From: Candidatus Undinarchaeales archaeon
GTDB lineage: Archaea > SpSt-1190 > JASMDC01
Length of the DNA: 64,000 nt
Assembly (NCBI GenBank): GCA_030753015.1
Contig: JASMDC010000016.1
Location: 1 to 64,000, forward strand
Direction: 5' to 3'
A model generated the notes under the pieces. The model did not search any database. It worked only from the letters and a program-made list of their open reading frames with translations, and was not told the origin of the DNA. Positions 8,418-17,315 of this stretch are shown here, one piece after another (the stretch's first letter is position 1; every line of letters starts with the position of its first letter). The translations under genes and the position numbers were made by a program.

Positions 8418-8470
8418 TTTCACTGACAAGCTCGACGGAAGAATACCTTCACTATGCGGATGTGCTTTAG

Positions 8471-9388
8471 ATGTCGAAGACGGTCACCACGGACGTGGAG
8501 CTCGTTGACAGTATCAATCTTCTGAAAAAGGAGAAGGATGCTATCATACTCGTCCATAACTACCAACCCATCGAGATATACCAGGTATCCGATCACATCG
8601 GTGACTCTCTCGAGCTCTGCCGTCTTGCTCAGCGGACCAAAGCCGAAACGATTGTCTTCTGTGGTGTCGATTTCATGGCAGAATCGGCTGCTGTCCTCAA
8701 TCCAGAGCTGACCGTGCTCATCCCGGAACGACATGCACGTTGTCCCATGGCCGCCATGGCAACAGTCCCTCAGGTTCACCGGATGAGGTCCTTACATAGC
8801 GACGCTGCCGTTGTGGCATATGTCAACACCTCAGCAGCAGTAAAGGCTGCCAGTGATATCTGCTGCACCTCTGCCAATGCTGTAAGAGTTGTCGACTCGC
8901 TTGATGAGGAAGAAGCGATTCTCCTTCCTGATTGTAATCTTGCAGTCTATACGGCCACGAAGAGCTCCAAACGAATCATACCCTGGCCGGGCCACTGCTA
9001 CGTCCACAACCGTATCCTGGAAGACGAGGTGAGAAAAGCAAAGTCCCTTCATCCCGATGCATCTGTGCTCGTGCACCCGGAATGTCCTCCTGCCGTCTGG
9101 TCACTCGCGAACTCCGTGGAGAGTACGAGCGGCATGCTGCGGTTTGTCCGTGAATCCGATGCATCCGAGTTCATCATCGTGACCGAGCGTGGGATGGTGA
9201 ACCGGCTTCAGCTCGAGGAGCCCAACCGACGTTACTACGCGGTGGGGGGTATATGCGCTCAGATGAAACAGAACTCGCTGAAGAAGGTGTATGACGCTCT
9301 TACCTCCATGCAAAACCGAGTAATCGTCCCCGAGGACGTGGCGGACGGTGCGCGTATGGCCCTTGAGCGCATGCTCCAGGTGGGATGA
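8471..9388 (+). CDS. nadA: Quinolinate synthase NadA
   Basis: 305 residues, the usual size. It condenses iminoaspartate and dihydroxyacetone phosphate to quinolinate on a [4Fe-4S] cluster. Visible signatures are 'ILVHNYQPIEIYQVSDHIGD' at the N-terminus, 'IVFCGVDFMAESA', 'PWPGHCYVH', and the cluster cysteines in 'RHARCPMA', 'HPECPPA' and 'VGGICAQMKQNS'. It is the first gene of nadA-nadC-nadB, which together make nicotinate mononucleotide from aspartate. nadC starts 4 nt after its stop. Confidence 0.96.
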   Translation: MSKTVTTDVELVDSINLLKKEKDAIILVHNYQPIEIYQVSDHIGDSLELCRLAQRTKAETIVFCGVDFMAESAAVLNPELTVLIPERHARCPMAAMATVPQVHRMRSLHSDAAVVAYVNTSAAVKAASDICCTSANAVRVVDSLDEEEAILLPDCNLAVYTATKSSKRIIPWPGHCYVHNRILEDEVRKAKSLHPDASVLVHPECPPAVWSLANSVESTSGMLRFVRESDASEFIIVTERGMVNRLQLEEPNRRYYAVGGICAQMKQNSLKKVYDALTSMQNRVIVPEDVADGARMALERMLQVG

Positions 9389-9392
9389 ATCC

Positions 9393-10361
9393 GTGTCCGG
9401 CCGACGTGACCTGCTCATGAGGGCATATGCAGCGACAAAAAACCTCTCACTTGAGAATCCCGCCTACGAGCGCTGGGCCCGGGTGTTCACGTTCGATACC
9501 TATACATCCGATGTCGGTGGTGGGGACATAACTGTCAACAGCGTGCTCGGGGGCCTCGCCCGGACAGGCAGAGCTCTCGTCACATCGCGAGAGGAAGGGG
9601 TCGTAGCAGGTATCCGCGAAGCGTCGTGGTTCCTTCGCGAGGTCGGTGTGGACGTGGAGACCCGTGTCGACGATGGAGGGCGTGTCAATCCAGGAGACAC
9701 CTTAATGTCGCTCGAGGGTCCTGCCGAGCTCCTCCTCAAGACTGAACGGACGCAACTCAACCTCGTTCAACGCATGTCGGGTATCGCGACACGCACAGCC
9801 CACCTCATCGACTTGGTGAATGGGGCGGATATCGACTGTGCAATCGCCGCTACAAGGAAGACTCCATGGCCGATGCTCGACAAGCGCGCTGTAGTAATGG
9901 GTGGAGGAGTGAGCCATCGTCTCGGGCTGGGGGACGCGATCCTCATCAAGGAGAACCACCTTGCAGAGCTGGTTTCCCAGGGTGTCCAGAAGCCCATCAC
10001 AGAAGCCCTCCACCGTGCATGGAGAGCACGTGAGCGGGTGCGCTTCATCGAGATCGAGACGACCACCAGGAAAGAGGTCCTTGAGGCGGCGAGATGTATT
10101 AATACGCTGCAGAATGGTGCTAACACGATACCCTGTGTAATCATGTTGGACAACTTCTTGCCAGATGATGCGATCGCAATAATCACCGAGCTCGAGGATG
10201 AAGGTCTTAGAGAGAGCGTCCTGCTCGAAGGGAGCGGTAACATCAACGAGTCTAACCTCCTCAAGCATGCTGCAACCGGTGTCGACGTGGTCTCTATGGG
10301 TGCTCTCACTCACTCACCACGAGCTCTTGACATACATCAGCTGAACAAGGGCTGTGATTAA
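9393..10361 (+). CDS. nadC: Nicotinate-nucleotide pyrophosphorylase (carboxylating) NadC
   Basis: About 322 residues. It transfers phosphoribose from PRPP to quinolinate with loss of CO2. Motifs include 'DVGGGDITVNSVL' near the start, 'LNLVQRMSGIATRTAHL' near residue 125, 'CAIAATRKTPWPMLDKRAV' for PRPP/quinolinate binding, 'DAILIKENHL', and the C-terminal barrel repeats 'IEIETTTRKE', 'VIMLDNFLPDD' and 'LEGSGNINE'. GTG 9393 is chosen because AGGTGGG ends 9 nt upstream; ATG 9417 is the alternative. Its stop overlaps the nadB start by one base (TAATG). Confidence 0.94.
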   Translation: MSGRRDLLMRAYAATKNLSLENPAYERWARVFTFDTYTSDVGGGDITVNSVLGGLARTGRALVTSREEGVVAGIREASWFLREVGVDVETRVDDGGRVNPGDTLMSLEGPAELLLKTERTQLNLVQRMSGIATRTAHLIDLVNGADIDCAIAATRKTPWPMLDKRAVVMGGGVSHRLGLGDAILIKENHLAELVSQGVQKPITEALHRAWRARERVRFIEIETTTRKEVLEAARCINTLQNGANTIPCVIMLDNFLPDDAIAIITELEDEGLRESVLLEGSGNINESNLLKHAATGVDVVSMGALTHSPRALDIHQLNKGCD

Positions 10362-11926
10362 TGAAGAGTTTCGACATTGTAGTGATCGGCTCGGGCGTGG
10401 CAGGCCTGTACTTTTCTCTTCATGCTGCAGAGCATGGCTCTGTGGGAATCATCACCAAGAAGGAATTGATGGAGTCCAACACCAACTACGCTCAGGGTGG
10501 GATCGCTGCAGTAATAGATACAGCGACCGACAGTCCAGATCTCCACATTAAGGATACTCTTGAAGCGGGTGCCGGTCTCTGCGACGTCTCGAACGTCAAT
10601 CACCTCGTCGAGGAGGGACCAATCCACATACGTCGCCTTGTCGAGATGGGCGTGGGCTTCAACCGGGACCATGGTCACTTCTCCCTTGGTTTGGAAGGCG
10701 GTCATTCCGCACGCCGCATCGTGTTTGCGCGTGATGCAACGGGGAAAGCCGTCGAAAGGGCACTTGTGTTCAACGAGCGGAGGACCGAGAACGTCACTGC
10801 TTTTGAGTCGATGGTCGCGATGGACCTCATCGTTGATAGAGGACGCTGTATCGGCGTCATGTGCCTCGATCGCGAGAACGGAAATGTTGAGGCTTTCTTT
10901 GCCAAAGCGGTCGTGCTCGCGACCGGTGGTCTCGGCCAGGTATATGTCAACACCACGAACCCACGCATTGCCTCCGGGGACGGCATTGCCATGGCGTACC
11001 GCGCTGGTGCTGTGATGCAGGATATGGAGTTCGTCCAGTTCCACCCCACAACACTTGATAAAAGGTACAAACCACACTTTCTCATTTCAGAAGCGGTACG
11101 TGGTGAGGGGGGAGTGCTCATCAATTCCAAGGGCGAGCGTTTCATGCACAGGTACCATCCATCCAAAGACCTCGCTCCACGAGATGTCGTTGCACGTGCC
11201 ATCCTTGGCGAGCGTAAGTCCGGCCCTGTCTACCTCGATATCTCCAAACGTCCCTCAAGGTTCATCAGGGAACGCTTCGCCTCAATCTTCGACCAATTAT
11301 GGTGGTACGGCGTACGAATGGACAGGGAGCCGATACCCGTCTCACCTGCCGCGCATTACTGTTGTGGTGGAGTACGTGTCGACGATCATGGGCGTACTTC
11401 ACTAGAAGGGCTCTATGCCCTTGGTGAGACCGCGTGTACAGGCGTTCACGGAGCGAACAGGCTCGCGTCGAACTCCCTCCTAGAATGTCTGGTTTATAGC
11501 GCTCGTGCGGTGAGCGTCGTTACCGAGGACATGCGCAAGACCCAATCTCATGAAACAGAGGTCCCCAAGCGTCCAATATCTCCTGAACGAGCGGATGTAC
11601 GGCGGATTCGTCGAAGTGTCCGCTCCATGATGTGGCGGAACGTTGGAATCGTGAGGTCCGTACCCGGGATGAAGAGGACGATAAAGACGCTGAACGATTT
11701 GAATGAACGCGTGCAGTCCCTGCTGAAAGAAGGTGTGAACGTACCTCTCCTCGAACTGAGAAACATAGTGGAGGCTGCACGTCTAATCACGACGGCAGCA
11801 ATAATGAGGCGAGAGAGCAGAGGCGTACATTACGTGAAGGAGCTCCCGGAACGCAATGATGAACGATGGCGATGCCACATTCTCCTTAGGCAAGACTATG
11901 ATCCCATATGCCAACCGGTCGAGTAG
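10361..11926 (+). CDS. nadB: L-aspartate oxidase NadB
   Basis: 521 residues of a succinate dehydrogenase/fumarate reductase-type flavoprotein. It oxidises aspartate to iminoaspartate, the NadA substrate. Visible are the FAD dinucleotide fold 'VVIGSGVAGLYFSLHA', 'NTNYAQGGIAAVID', the active-site region 'LGLEGGHSARRIVFARDATG', 'QFHPTTL' with 'ISEAVRGEGGVLI', and 'YALGETACTGVHGANRLASNS'. Many archaea use an aspartate dehydrogenase instead; having NadB implies an electron acceptor such as O2 or fumarate for FADH2. It is the last gene of the nad operon. Confidence 0.95.
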   Translation: MKSFDIVVIGSGVAGLYFSLHAAEHGSVGIITKKELMESNTNYAQGGIAAVIDTATDSPDLHIKDTLEAGAGLCDVSNVNHLVEEGPIHIRRLVEMGVGFNRDHGHFSLGLEGGHSARRIVFARDATGKAVERALVFNERRTENVTAFESMVAMDLIVDRGRCIGVMCLDRENGNVEAFFAKAVVLATGGLGQVYVNTTNPRIASGDGIAMAYRAGAVMQDMEFVQFHPTTLDKRYKPHFLISEAVRGEGGVLINSKGERFMHRYHPSKDLAPRDVVARAILGERKSGPVYLDISKRPSRFIRERFASIFDQLWWYGVRMDREPIPVSPAAHYCCGGVRVDDHGRTSLEGLYALGETACTGVHGANRLASNSLLECLVYSARAVSVVTEDMRKTQSHETEVPKRPISPERADVRRIRRSVRSMMWRNVGIVRSVPGMKRTIKTLNDLNERVQSLLKEGVNVPLLELRNIVEAARLITTAAIMRRESRGVHYVKELPERNDERWRCHILLRQDYDPICQPVE

Positions 11927-11934
11927 ATAGAGCC

Positions 11935-12654
11935 CTAATCACGAGAGAATATGCTCACACGCTGGTTAACCTCGACCTCGTCCAAGGCGTCGGACATGTC
12001 CTCGAGGACGGTACCGATGTCCTTGATGAAAGTGTAATCTGGGACTGAGAGCTCATCATGGAGCATGAGCGCCTCAATGAACTCAATATAGAGCTCATCG
12101 ATCAGTTCCTCGAAACCTGAGACCTTCTTGCTCAACTCCTCCATGGTCGAAAGTTGCTCATGCTCCTTGAGCTCCAAGTAGAGCGTATCGGTCGTTTGTG
12201 TGAGCACTTCGACCATGCTTATGATCTTTTCTTGGACTTCTGGAGGGAAGTGTACGTTCTTTCCCACCTTGAGGAGTCTCGCGACGAACTCTACGTAATC
12301 CACAACCTCCTCCATCTTGAACAGAAGGCGCAGGAGATCTTCCTTCTCGTTGGCGGCGACGTCATCTAACGATCTAATATCATCATGGATACGGTTGAAG
12401 AGTCGGTCAACTTCCTTCTCGATCGCTAGGATACGGTCCATTTCATTGTCTATACTCTTTCCCTCGAAGTAGTGAGAGAAGAGTGGTCTTAGGAGAGTGA
12501 CGGTCTGGTCCAGTCGTTCAGCGAAACTGTCAAAGTCGTTTCTGAGTGTTGAATAGGTACTCTTGTTCATCCAGAAGAAGATCGAGTTGGGATTGATGAG
12601 CTTGACAGCACGCCGCATTTCATTTGCAGATACATTTTCCTTTATAAATTGCAT
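11935..12654 (-). CDS. DUF47 / PhoU-related protein
   Basis: 239 residues, almost entirely alpha-helical and charged, with the DUF47 pattern ('FFWMNKSTYSTLRNDFDSFA', 'ILAIEKEVDRLFNRIHDDI', 'LFKMEEVVDYVEFVARLL'). DUF47 proteins are distant PhoU relatives usually encoded beside a Pit-type phosphate transporter. No transporter is present here. ATG 12654 is preferred over TTG 12672 because GGTGGGG lies just before it. It sits 27 nt downstream of the 12682-12987 gene on the same strand. Confidence 0.82.
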   Translation of the reverse strand: MQFIKENVSANEMRRAVKLINPNSIFFWMNKSTYSTLRNDFDSFAERLDQTVTLLRPLFSHYFEGKSIDNEMDRILAIEKEVDRLFNRIHDDIRSLDDVAANEKEDLLRLLFKMEEVVDYVEFVARLLKVGKNVHFPPEVQEKIISMVEVLTQTTDTLYLELKEHEQLSTMEELSKKVSGFEELIDELYIEFIEALMLHDELSVPDYTFIKDIGTVLEDMSDALDEVEVNQRVSIFSRD

Positions 12655-12681
12655 CCTTGCCCCACCAGGCAACCTAAAGAT

Positions 12682-12987
12682 TCACTCTATATCATTGACC
12701 TCTTTTAGCACGAGAGGGGTTGATGGTAGGTTCTGCCCAACGACCTTCTTAGCAATCTTGACGGCATGGTCCTCGCTCATCGCATTGAAAACCTTCAGTG
12801 AGAAATTGATAGCTACTAGTCCCGTATTAGCGACGATAACAGGCTCGCCCTCAATGGACACCTCCACGAAGCTGGCACTCTTGTTCAGAAGCCTCGATGT
12901 AAGCGAAAGCGCCTTGTTGATGGTCTCCTCCTCTCCATCAACACCCCGCACCACGATGGCGCCTTGTAGTATAACGTGATAGTTCAT
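12682..12987 (-). CDS. Conserved small archaeal protein, possibly UPF0212/DUF555-like
   Basis: 101 residues with a mixed alpha/beta pattern: 'NYHVILQGAIVVRGV', a helix, then 'SASFVEVSIEGEPVIVANTG'. The opening beta strand plus 'FVEVSIE' resembles DUF555 proteins, but the match is by memory and weak. A strong SD (GGGAGGCG) lies about 8 nt before the ATG and a TATA-like box near 13043-13052. It is cotranscribed with the DUF47 gene. Confidence 0.6.
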   Translation of the reverse strand: MNYHVILQGAIVVRGVDGEEETINKALSLTSRLLNKSASFVEVSIEGEPVIVANTGLVAINFSLKVFNAMSEDHAVKIAKKVVGQNLPSTPLVLKEVNDIE

Positions 12988-13089
12988 CTCGTCACGCCTC
13001 CCCCAAGGGAACCCCTCGCAGTATAATTAAGGTCTCGGACCCATAAAAACATTACTCTTTACTACGCCCCTCATTCCTTATCGCGGTCA

Positions 13090-13470
13090 TTACGGTGTGT
13101 TCTTTTCCCGTTTACCCTCTTCGTTCTCATCATTATCGTCCTTCTCAGCGATATCGGCCTTAAGGCCGAATCCGCCCTTGAGGAAGAACAGGGCACCGAG
13201 CATGTATGACACAAGGGCAAGGAAGGCAAAGACGGTCCCGAGGAATGCATCCTCAGCATATAGGATATTGAGATAGGCGAAGACAGGGATGACGAGCATG
13301 CATCCTGCCCCGAGGGTTATCCAGAAGTACCGTCCATAGTACTCCTTCCATACCTGATAGTAATAGACGATGACGACGACCCAGCTGAACATACCAAGAA
13401 GGAGCGTAAGAGTGAATAGGAAGAGACTGTCGCTTTGAGTTATCATATTGGCTGGGAGCACCATGAACAT
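13090..13470 (-). CDS. Four-TM small membrane protein
   Basis: About 126 residues with four hydrophobic segments ('FLFTLTLLLGMFSWVVVIVY', 'FWITLGAGCMLVIPVFAYL', 'FLGTVFAFLALVSYMLGAL' and part of the N-terminus) and a highly charged cytoplasmic tail ending 'EEGKREKN'. I do not recognise the family. The track start is TTG 13488, but the TATA box 'TTTATAAAT' lies at 13488-13496, so transcription should start near 13466-13470. ATG 13470 (or 13464) is therefore the likely leaderless start. Confidence 0.6.
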   Translation of the reverse strand: MFMVLPANMITQSDSLFLFTLTLLLGMFSWVVVIVYYYQVWKEYYGRYFWITLGAGCMLVIPVFAYLNILYAEDAFLGTVFAFLALVSYMLGALFFLKGGFGLKADIAEKDDNDENEEGKREKNTP

Positions 13471-13518
13471 GACCACGATTGCATTCAATATTTATAAACC
13501 CGTATTCTATGGACCAAT

Positions 13519-14073
13519 TCATCCGCCCTTCTTCGAAGGTTTCTCGACCGGCTTCTTCTCTGTAGAGGACGTCTTCTTACTCTCCGCTTTCTTCTTGGGC
13601 GCCACTTCCTTAGCAGGGGCCTCTTCCTTCTTCGTACCTTGAGGAACCGCTTTCTTGGAGATGAAGTAGATTGGTACCTCGGGTGTCATGACTTCCTCTC
13701 CGATAACATGGCAATCGAAGGCCTTGAGCGCATCAGGGGTCACTATGAACCATAGAGCTTTTCTCTTGTTCTTCAGCAGCACCCGGTCAGTTGTGGTTAT
13801 CTTACAGAGCTTGCGGTGAGTGTGATATTCACCGACGACGTCCAGCTCACGTTGCTCGGCCATTTGGATTGCACGCTCAGTGCCCTCTTTCTCCGGGATG
13901 AGATGATGATGCCACTGATCGGCAGTGTTCCGAATGTTGATTATATCATTGATGATGATCCGGTTCTCGGTCTCCTTCCCAACGACAATCCCGCACCGCA
14001 CTTTACGCCGCATTTTATCAGCTTCTTCAAGCATCTTAGCAGCGGCCTGCTTATGCATGTACAGGGTCTTCAT
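13519..14073 (-). CDS. JAMM/MPN-fold protein with degenerate active site and Lys-rich tail
   Basis: 184 residues. Residues 1-130 follow the Mov34/MPN layout: 'RCGIVVGKE', then 'VVGEYHTHRKLCKITTTD' where the JAMM motif H-x-H-x7-S-x2-D is expected. The two zinc histidines and the Asp are present. The Ser is Thr, the spacing is one residue short, and the conserved upstream Glu (normally two to three residues before the 'CG' step) is not visible. The last ~45 residues are a Lys/Glu/Pro-rich disordered tail. It is either a divergent deubiquitinase-like protease or an inactive binding version. A TATA box 'CTTTATAAT' about 28 nt upstream supports ATG 14073. Confidence 0.7.
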   Translation of the reverse strand: MKTLYMHKQAAAKMLEEADKMRRKVRCGIVVGKETENRIIINDIINIRNTADQWHHHLIPEKEGTERAIQMAEQRELDVVGEYHTHRKLCKITTTDRVLLKNKRKALWFIVTPDALKAFDCHVIGEEVMTPEVPIYFISKKAVPQGTKKEEAPAKEVAPKKKAESKKTSSTEKKPVEKPSKKGG

Positions 14074-14109
14074 CCTGTACGTGTAGGACTCTTTGTTGCA
14101 TTATAAAGG

Positions 14110-15987
14110 TTACGGCTTTCCCGGAATCGTGGAACGAGGACACAGGACAGCGAACACACGGTAGCCGTTCTGTTGGTAGACTTCTTCGAACACGGGAGCG
14201 GGGGTGCCATCCTGCGGCCGAAGGTAGGCATAATCTACATTGTACCGGTTGAGGATATCACAGTCCCCTGCGAGCATGCTCTTGGTATCTCGCCACTCCT
14301 GATCATAATCAAGACCATGACTGGAGAGCCACCCATTGTAGCCAATGAACGTTCGTCGGCCAGCCAGCGAAGTAATGGCATTATTGTGGTGGATATGCCC
14401 TTTGAAGCCCGCGTCGGCGCAGAACACGGCATCTGGTGGAGTGTTATCCCGGACCCACTCAGCTACCGCAATGGCATCATCAGAGAAAAGGAGGGATGTA
14501 CTCCCGAACATCGGTGTGAGGAAGAGTACGCTCGAGGCGAACAATGGAATTAGAATAAGACCCCCCAAGGGGCTCCATCGCATCGGGCGCTCAGCTCCCG
14601 CACAGATGGCAGGGAGAGATCCAATAAGCCAACAGAGCACTAGCTTGGAATTATCCCATTCCCATGGTTGGAGGATAACGACGTTGGTGATGAGCAACAG
14701 CGGTGCTGTCGCGACAACAAGGATGAGCGCTTTACGCGGAAGATGATAGAGACCGATGAGATACGTCAAGAGGATGACTCCGAGGTTCTTGCACCAGAAC
14801 CAGATGACATCATTGGCCGTAGCCCCTTCGTCGACCATCCACCACCATTGCTGACGAATAAAACCCTCCTGTGAGAACTGACCTGACATAGAGACTACCT
14901 GAGGTGTCGCTAGTAGAATGACTGGCAAGACGAACAACAGAGCATCCTCCATCCCGCTGCGGTCCCGCACATGGATCAATGCGAATCCGACGGCGACCAC
15001 GGATATGGAGAGGAATGAGTGTGCATGGAAGAGCGGGAGGAGTCCGGCCATCAATCCTGCAAGCGCAAAGTGTCGTCGACGATTGTACCGGGTCAGAGAA
15101 ATCCCCCGCACCAAGAGGAGGAGGACCGCTGAGAATACTGAGAGACCGATGAGAGTCGTACGCTGCGGAAGGAGGAACGCCCAGGTCGTATTATGAAGAT
15201 GGTAGCCCGCTTGACCGAGCTCACCATCCGAGAAGGTCTTGAACATGATGGCGTGAAGGAACTGGAGACCTCCCGCGAAGAAGAACACGGGCGGGGCAAG
15301 GTCTGCGGCTCTGTTCTCACCGAGAGCCTCACGTACCAAGGCATAGACCAAGGTGGCAAGACATGCATAGAGGAGGATGTTCGGCAAAAGAACGGCAGAC
15401 CGTAGGGAGGCTCCGAGATTCACGAGCACTGCTGAGACAAAATCGATCATGAATGGATAGTGGGCCGGTACCGAAGGCATAATGGGGTATACGGGCGGCA
15501 GGTTCGCTCCGTGGGCGATCGACGTAATGAACGCTAAATGGATGGGAAGGTCACCCCAGACTGGATGAATTGAATGGAGACCTCCGGATCCCTGACTGAG
15601 GAACACCCTTGACGAGATAAAATATAGCGGTGCGAGCACGACAAAGAGAGAGACACGGTAGGATAACGGGTATGACGGAGCGTCATTCGTCCATCGCGAA
15701 AAGCGTAGGGAGATAAGGGCGAGCACGGACACGGTAAGGAAGGACAAACCGGGTGCGAGTCCCTCGTTCACAAGGGCGACGATGTAGATGACCGGACCAA
15801 CAACAAGTACTCCGAGCACGAAGGCGAGGCAGCCACGGGCCTCCGAAGTCAGACCGTCCAACCGCGAGACTGGTCCGAATCCAACGACCATCACGAATGC
15901 AAGGAACAGCACATCGACGAGCACAGAACGGACTCGTGGATTAACAATAAAAATGGATGGTGAGCGCTTCAGAGCTCCCCCGACCAT
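14110..15987 (-). CDS. GT-C-like polytopic membrane protein (probable lipid-linked sugar transferase)
   Basis: 625 residues with about 12-13 membrane helices and a C-terminal extracytoplasmic domain of about 120 residues beginning 'AIAVAEWVRDNTPPDAVF'. The first large external loop has 'HPVWGDLPIHLAFITSIAHG', an Asp-His arrangement typical of the acidic EL1 motif in GT-C glycosyltransferases and oligosaccharyltransferases. It would use a polyprenyl-phosphate sugar on the outer face of the membrane; substrate unknown. Its start overlaps the end of the HD-domain gene by 19 nt. S-layer or lipid glycosylation is an inference from fold and neighbours. Confidence 0.65.
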   Translation of the reverse strand: MVGGALKRSPSIFIVNPRVRSVLVDVLFLAFVMVVGFGPVSRLDGLTSEARGCLAFVLGVLVVGPVIYIVALVNEGLAPGLSFLTVSVLALISLRFSRWTNDAPSYPLSYRVSLFVVLAPLYFISSRVFLSQGSGGLHSIHPVWGDLPIHLAFITSIAHGANLPPVYPIMPSVPAHYPFMIDFVSAVLVNLGASLRSAVLLPNILLYACLATLVYALVREALGENRAADLAPPVFFFAGGLQFLHAIMFKTFSDGELGQAGYHLHNTTWAFLLPQRTTLIGLSVFSAVLLLLVRGISLTRYNRRRHFALAGLMAGLLPLFHAHSFLSISVVAVGFALIHVRDRSGMEDALLFVLPVILLATPQVVSMSGQFSQEGFIRQQWWWMVDEGATANDVIWFWCKNLGVILLTYLIGLYHLPRKALILVVATAPLLLITNVVILQPWEWDNSKLVLCWLIGSLPAICAGAERPMRWSPLGGLILIPLFASSVLFLTPMFGSTSLLFSDDAIAVAEWVRDNTPPDAVFCADAGFKGHIHHNNAITSLAGRRTFIGYNGWLSSHGLDYDQEWRDTKSMLAGDCDILNRYNVDYAYLRPQDGTPAPVFEEVYQQNGYRVFAVLCPRSTIPGKP

Positions 15988-16634
15988 TCCTTGGAGAGGC
16001 GTTCGAGAAATGATCCCATGTAGTTATGTCGTTCGAGCGCTAGTCGCTGAGCGGATCGTGTGCGGATATCGTCCTTCAACTTGAGGAGCTTCTCATGGAA
16101 ATGGGCCACTGCTGAGCCATCCTGTTGAGTAGGATCGTAGGGCCCGGCCCTGCCACGGTCCCCGGGCTCACCCATGGGCGTATCGTGAGCACCGCTGAAC
16201 ATGAAGCACCGAGCTACACCAATAGCACCCATGGCGTCGAGGTTGTCAGCATCCTGGATGATGATCGCTTCGATGGGGAGCGAGGACCGGATCCCCCGTT
16301 TCGTGAACGAATAGTCCTCGTGATGTGCGATGCAGTACAGCACGTCATCAACATGCTCTATCGGGAATCCCACTTGCTCCAGGATACTGCGTGCCAATGG
16401 GAGCGATTCCTTAGCAGAATGGTAGTGCCCGCTCTCGAGTTCCATGAGCCGGTGGAGGTCGTGAAGGAGCGCTGCTGCCCCCACTATCCTTATGTCCGCG
16501 CCCTCCTCCTCGGCCAACCTTAGCGCGAGCGATGTCACGCGCCTCAGGTGATGGAGGTCATGCCCGGTCGCATCCTGAGCGAACCGTTGGGCGACGATCT
16601 CTTCGATGTCATCGAGGGATTGAGGACGGTCCAT
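15969..16634 (-). CDS. HD-domain metal-dependent phosphohydrolase
   Basis: About 222 residues from ATG 16634. HD motifs appear in order: 'GHDLHHLRRVTSLALRLAEE' (first metal His), 'AALLHDLHRL' (the HD doublet), 'YCIAHHEDYSF', and 'IIIQDADNLDAMGAIGVAR' (distal Asp). This is the YedJ/YpgQ-like group that hydrolyses phosphate esters of small nucleotides, though the substrate is unknown. The track start at 16694 reads through the promoter; the TATA element 28 nt before ATG 16634 supports the shorter form. Confidence 0.85.
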   Translation of the reverse strand: MDRPQSLDDIEEIVAQRFAQDATGHDLHHLRRVTSLALRLAEEEGADIRIVGAAALLHDLHRLMELESGHYHSAKESLPLARSILEQVGFPIEHVDDVLYCIAHHEDYSFTKRGIRSSLPIEAIIIQDADNLDAMGAIGVARCFMFSGAHDTPMGEPGDRGRAGPYDPTQQDGSAVAHFHEKLLKLKDDIRTRSAQRLALERHNYMGSFLERLSKEWSGEL

Positions 16635-16657
16635 GGACCTCCACCTTCCCCAATCAC

Positions 16658-16666
16658 TTTTTATAG
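16658..16666. promoter_or_regulatory. Bidirectional TATA element between HD gene and split GT-C genes
   Basis: 'TTTTTATAG' reads as a TATA box in both directions (CTATAAAAA on the minus strand). Its centre is about 27 nt from ATG 16689 (+) and 28 nt from ATG 16634 (-). One element could therefore serve two leaderless divergent transcripts. Confidence 0.55.
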
Positions 16667-16688
16667 TTTGGTGAACCGGTTCGCGTCG

Positions 16689-17315
16689 ATGCAAGGGAGA
16701 GAGGTCCGTCTTGCTATCAAGGTCTTACTTGTGACGATCGTGCTCTATCTTGCAGTGTTCTACGGTATGAGGGACGCGTACAACAAGAGCAGGCCATGGC
16801 TCGGTGCCGTCGTCAAGCCGGCCGAGATCGACGCGGCACGATGGATGGGTGAGCATCTTCCTGAGAACACCATCGTCAACGGTGACATATTCGGCGGTGA
16901 GATGTACATGGCCGTCGCAGGTGTGCGTAACGGTGTGGGTGGTGATTGGTTCCTCGTGAACGAATCGGATAAATGGATGTGGGACTGCCAGCATATCTTC
17001 ACTACTCATGATGCAAAGAATGCCTGGGAACTGGCCAAGAAACGTCAAATGGCCTACATCGTAGTTCCACCGAATGACCGGGCCATCCATTGTGGATTCG
17101 GGTGGAAGTCCCACTGCCCCCCCGCCAAGGAAGGAGAGGAATGTGTCGATCGGAAGAAATTCTCGGATCCTCAGTTTTTCCAACGTGTCTATGCACGTGA
17201 CGAAGTAGAGATCTTCCGTGTTATCGGTGTCGATGAGGACGCCTGGCCGTTCAAGGAGGGACGCGATCTCGTACCATGGTTTATCGTTCCTGGTGAAGGG
17301 GGCGACCAAATATGA
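16689..17315 (+). CDS. Single-TM protein resembling the C-terminal soluble domain of GT-C enzymes
   Basis: 208 residues. One membrane helix ('AIKVLLVTIVLYLAVFYGM') is followed by an extracytoplasmic domain beginning 'EIDAARWMGEHLPENTIV'. It resembles the C-terminal domain of the 625-aa GT-C-like protein next door ('AVAEWVRDNTPPDAVF'): both have a WM/WV helix, 'P-ENT/PPDAV', then an alpha/beta fold ending in a Phe-x-x-Val-Tyr motif. Two Cys-x4-Cys type loops are present. Its stop overlaps the next gene's ATG by 4 nt (ATGA), and the next gene supplies the missing membrane part. ATG 16689 is set by the TATA box. Confidence 0.6.
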   Translation: MQGREVRLAIKVLLVTIVLYLAVFYGMRDAYNKSRPWLGAVVKPAEIDAARWMGEHLPENTIVNGDIFGGEMYMAVAGVRNGVGGDWFLVNESDKWMWDCQHIFTTHDAKNAWELAKKRQMAYIVVPPNDRAIHCGFGWKSHCPPAKEGEECVDRKKFSDPQFFQRVYARDEVEIFRVIGVDEDAWPFKEGRDLVPWFIVPGEGGDQI

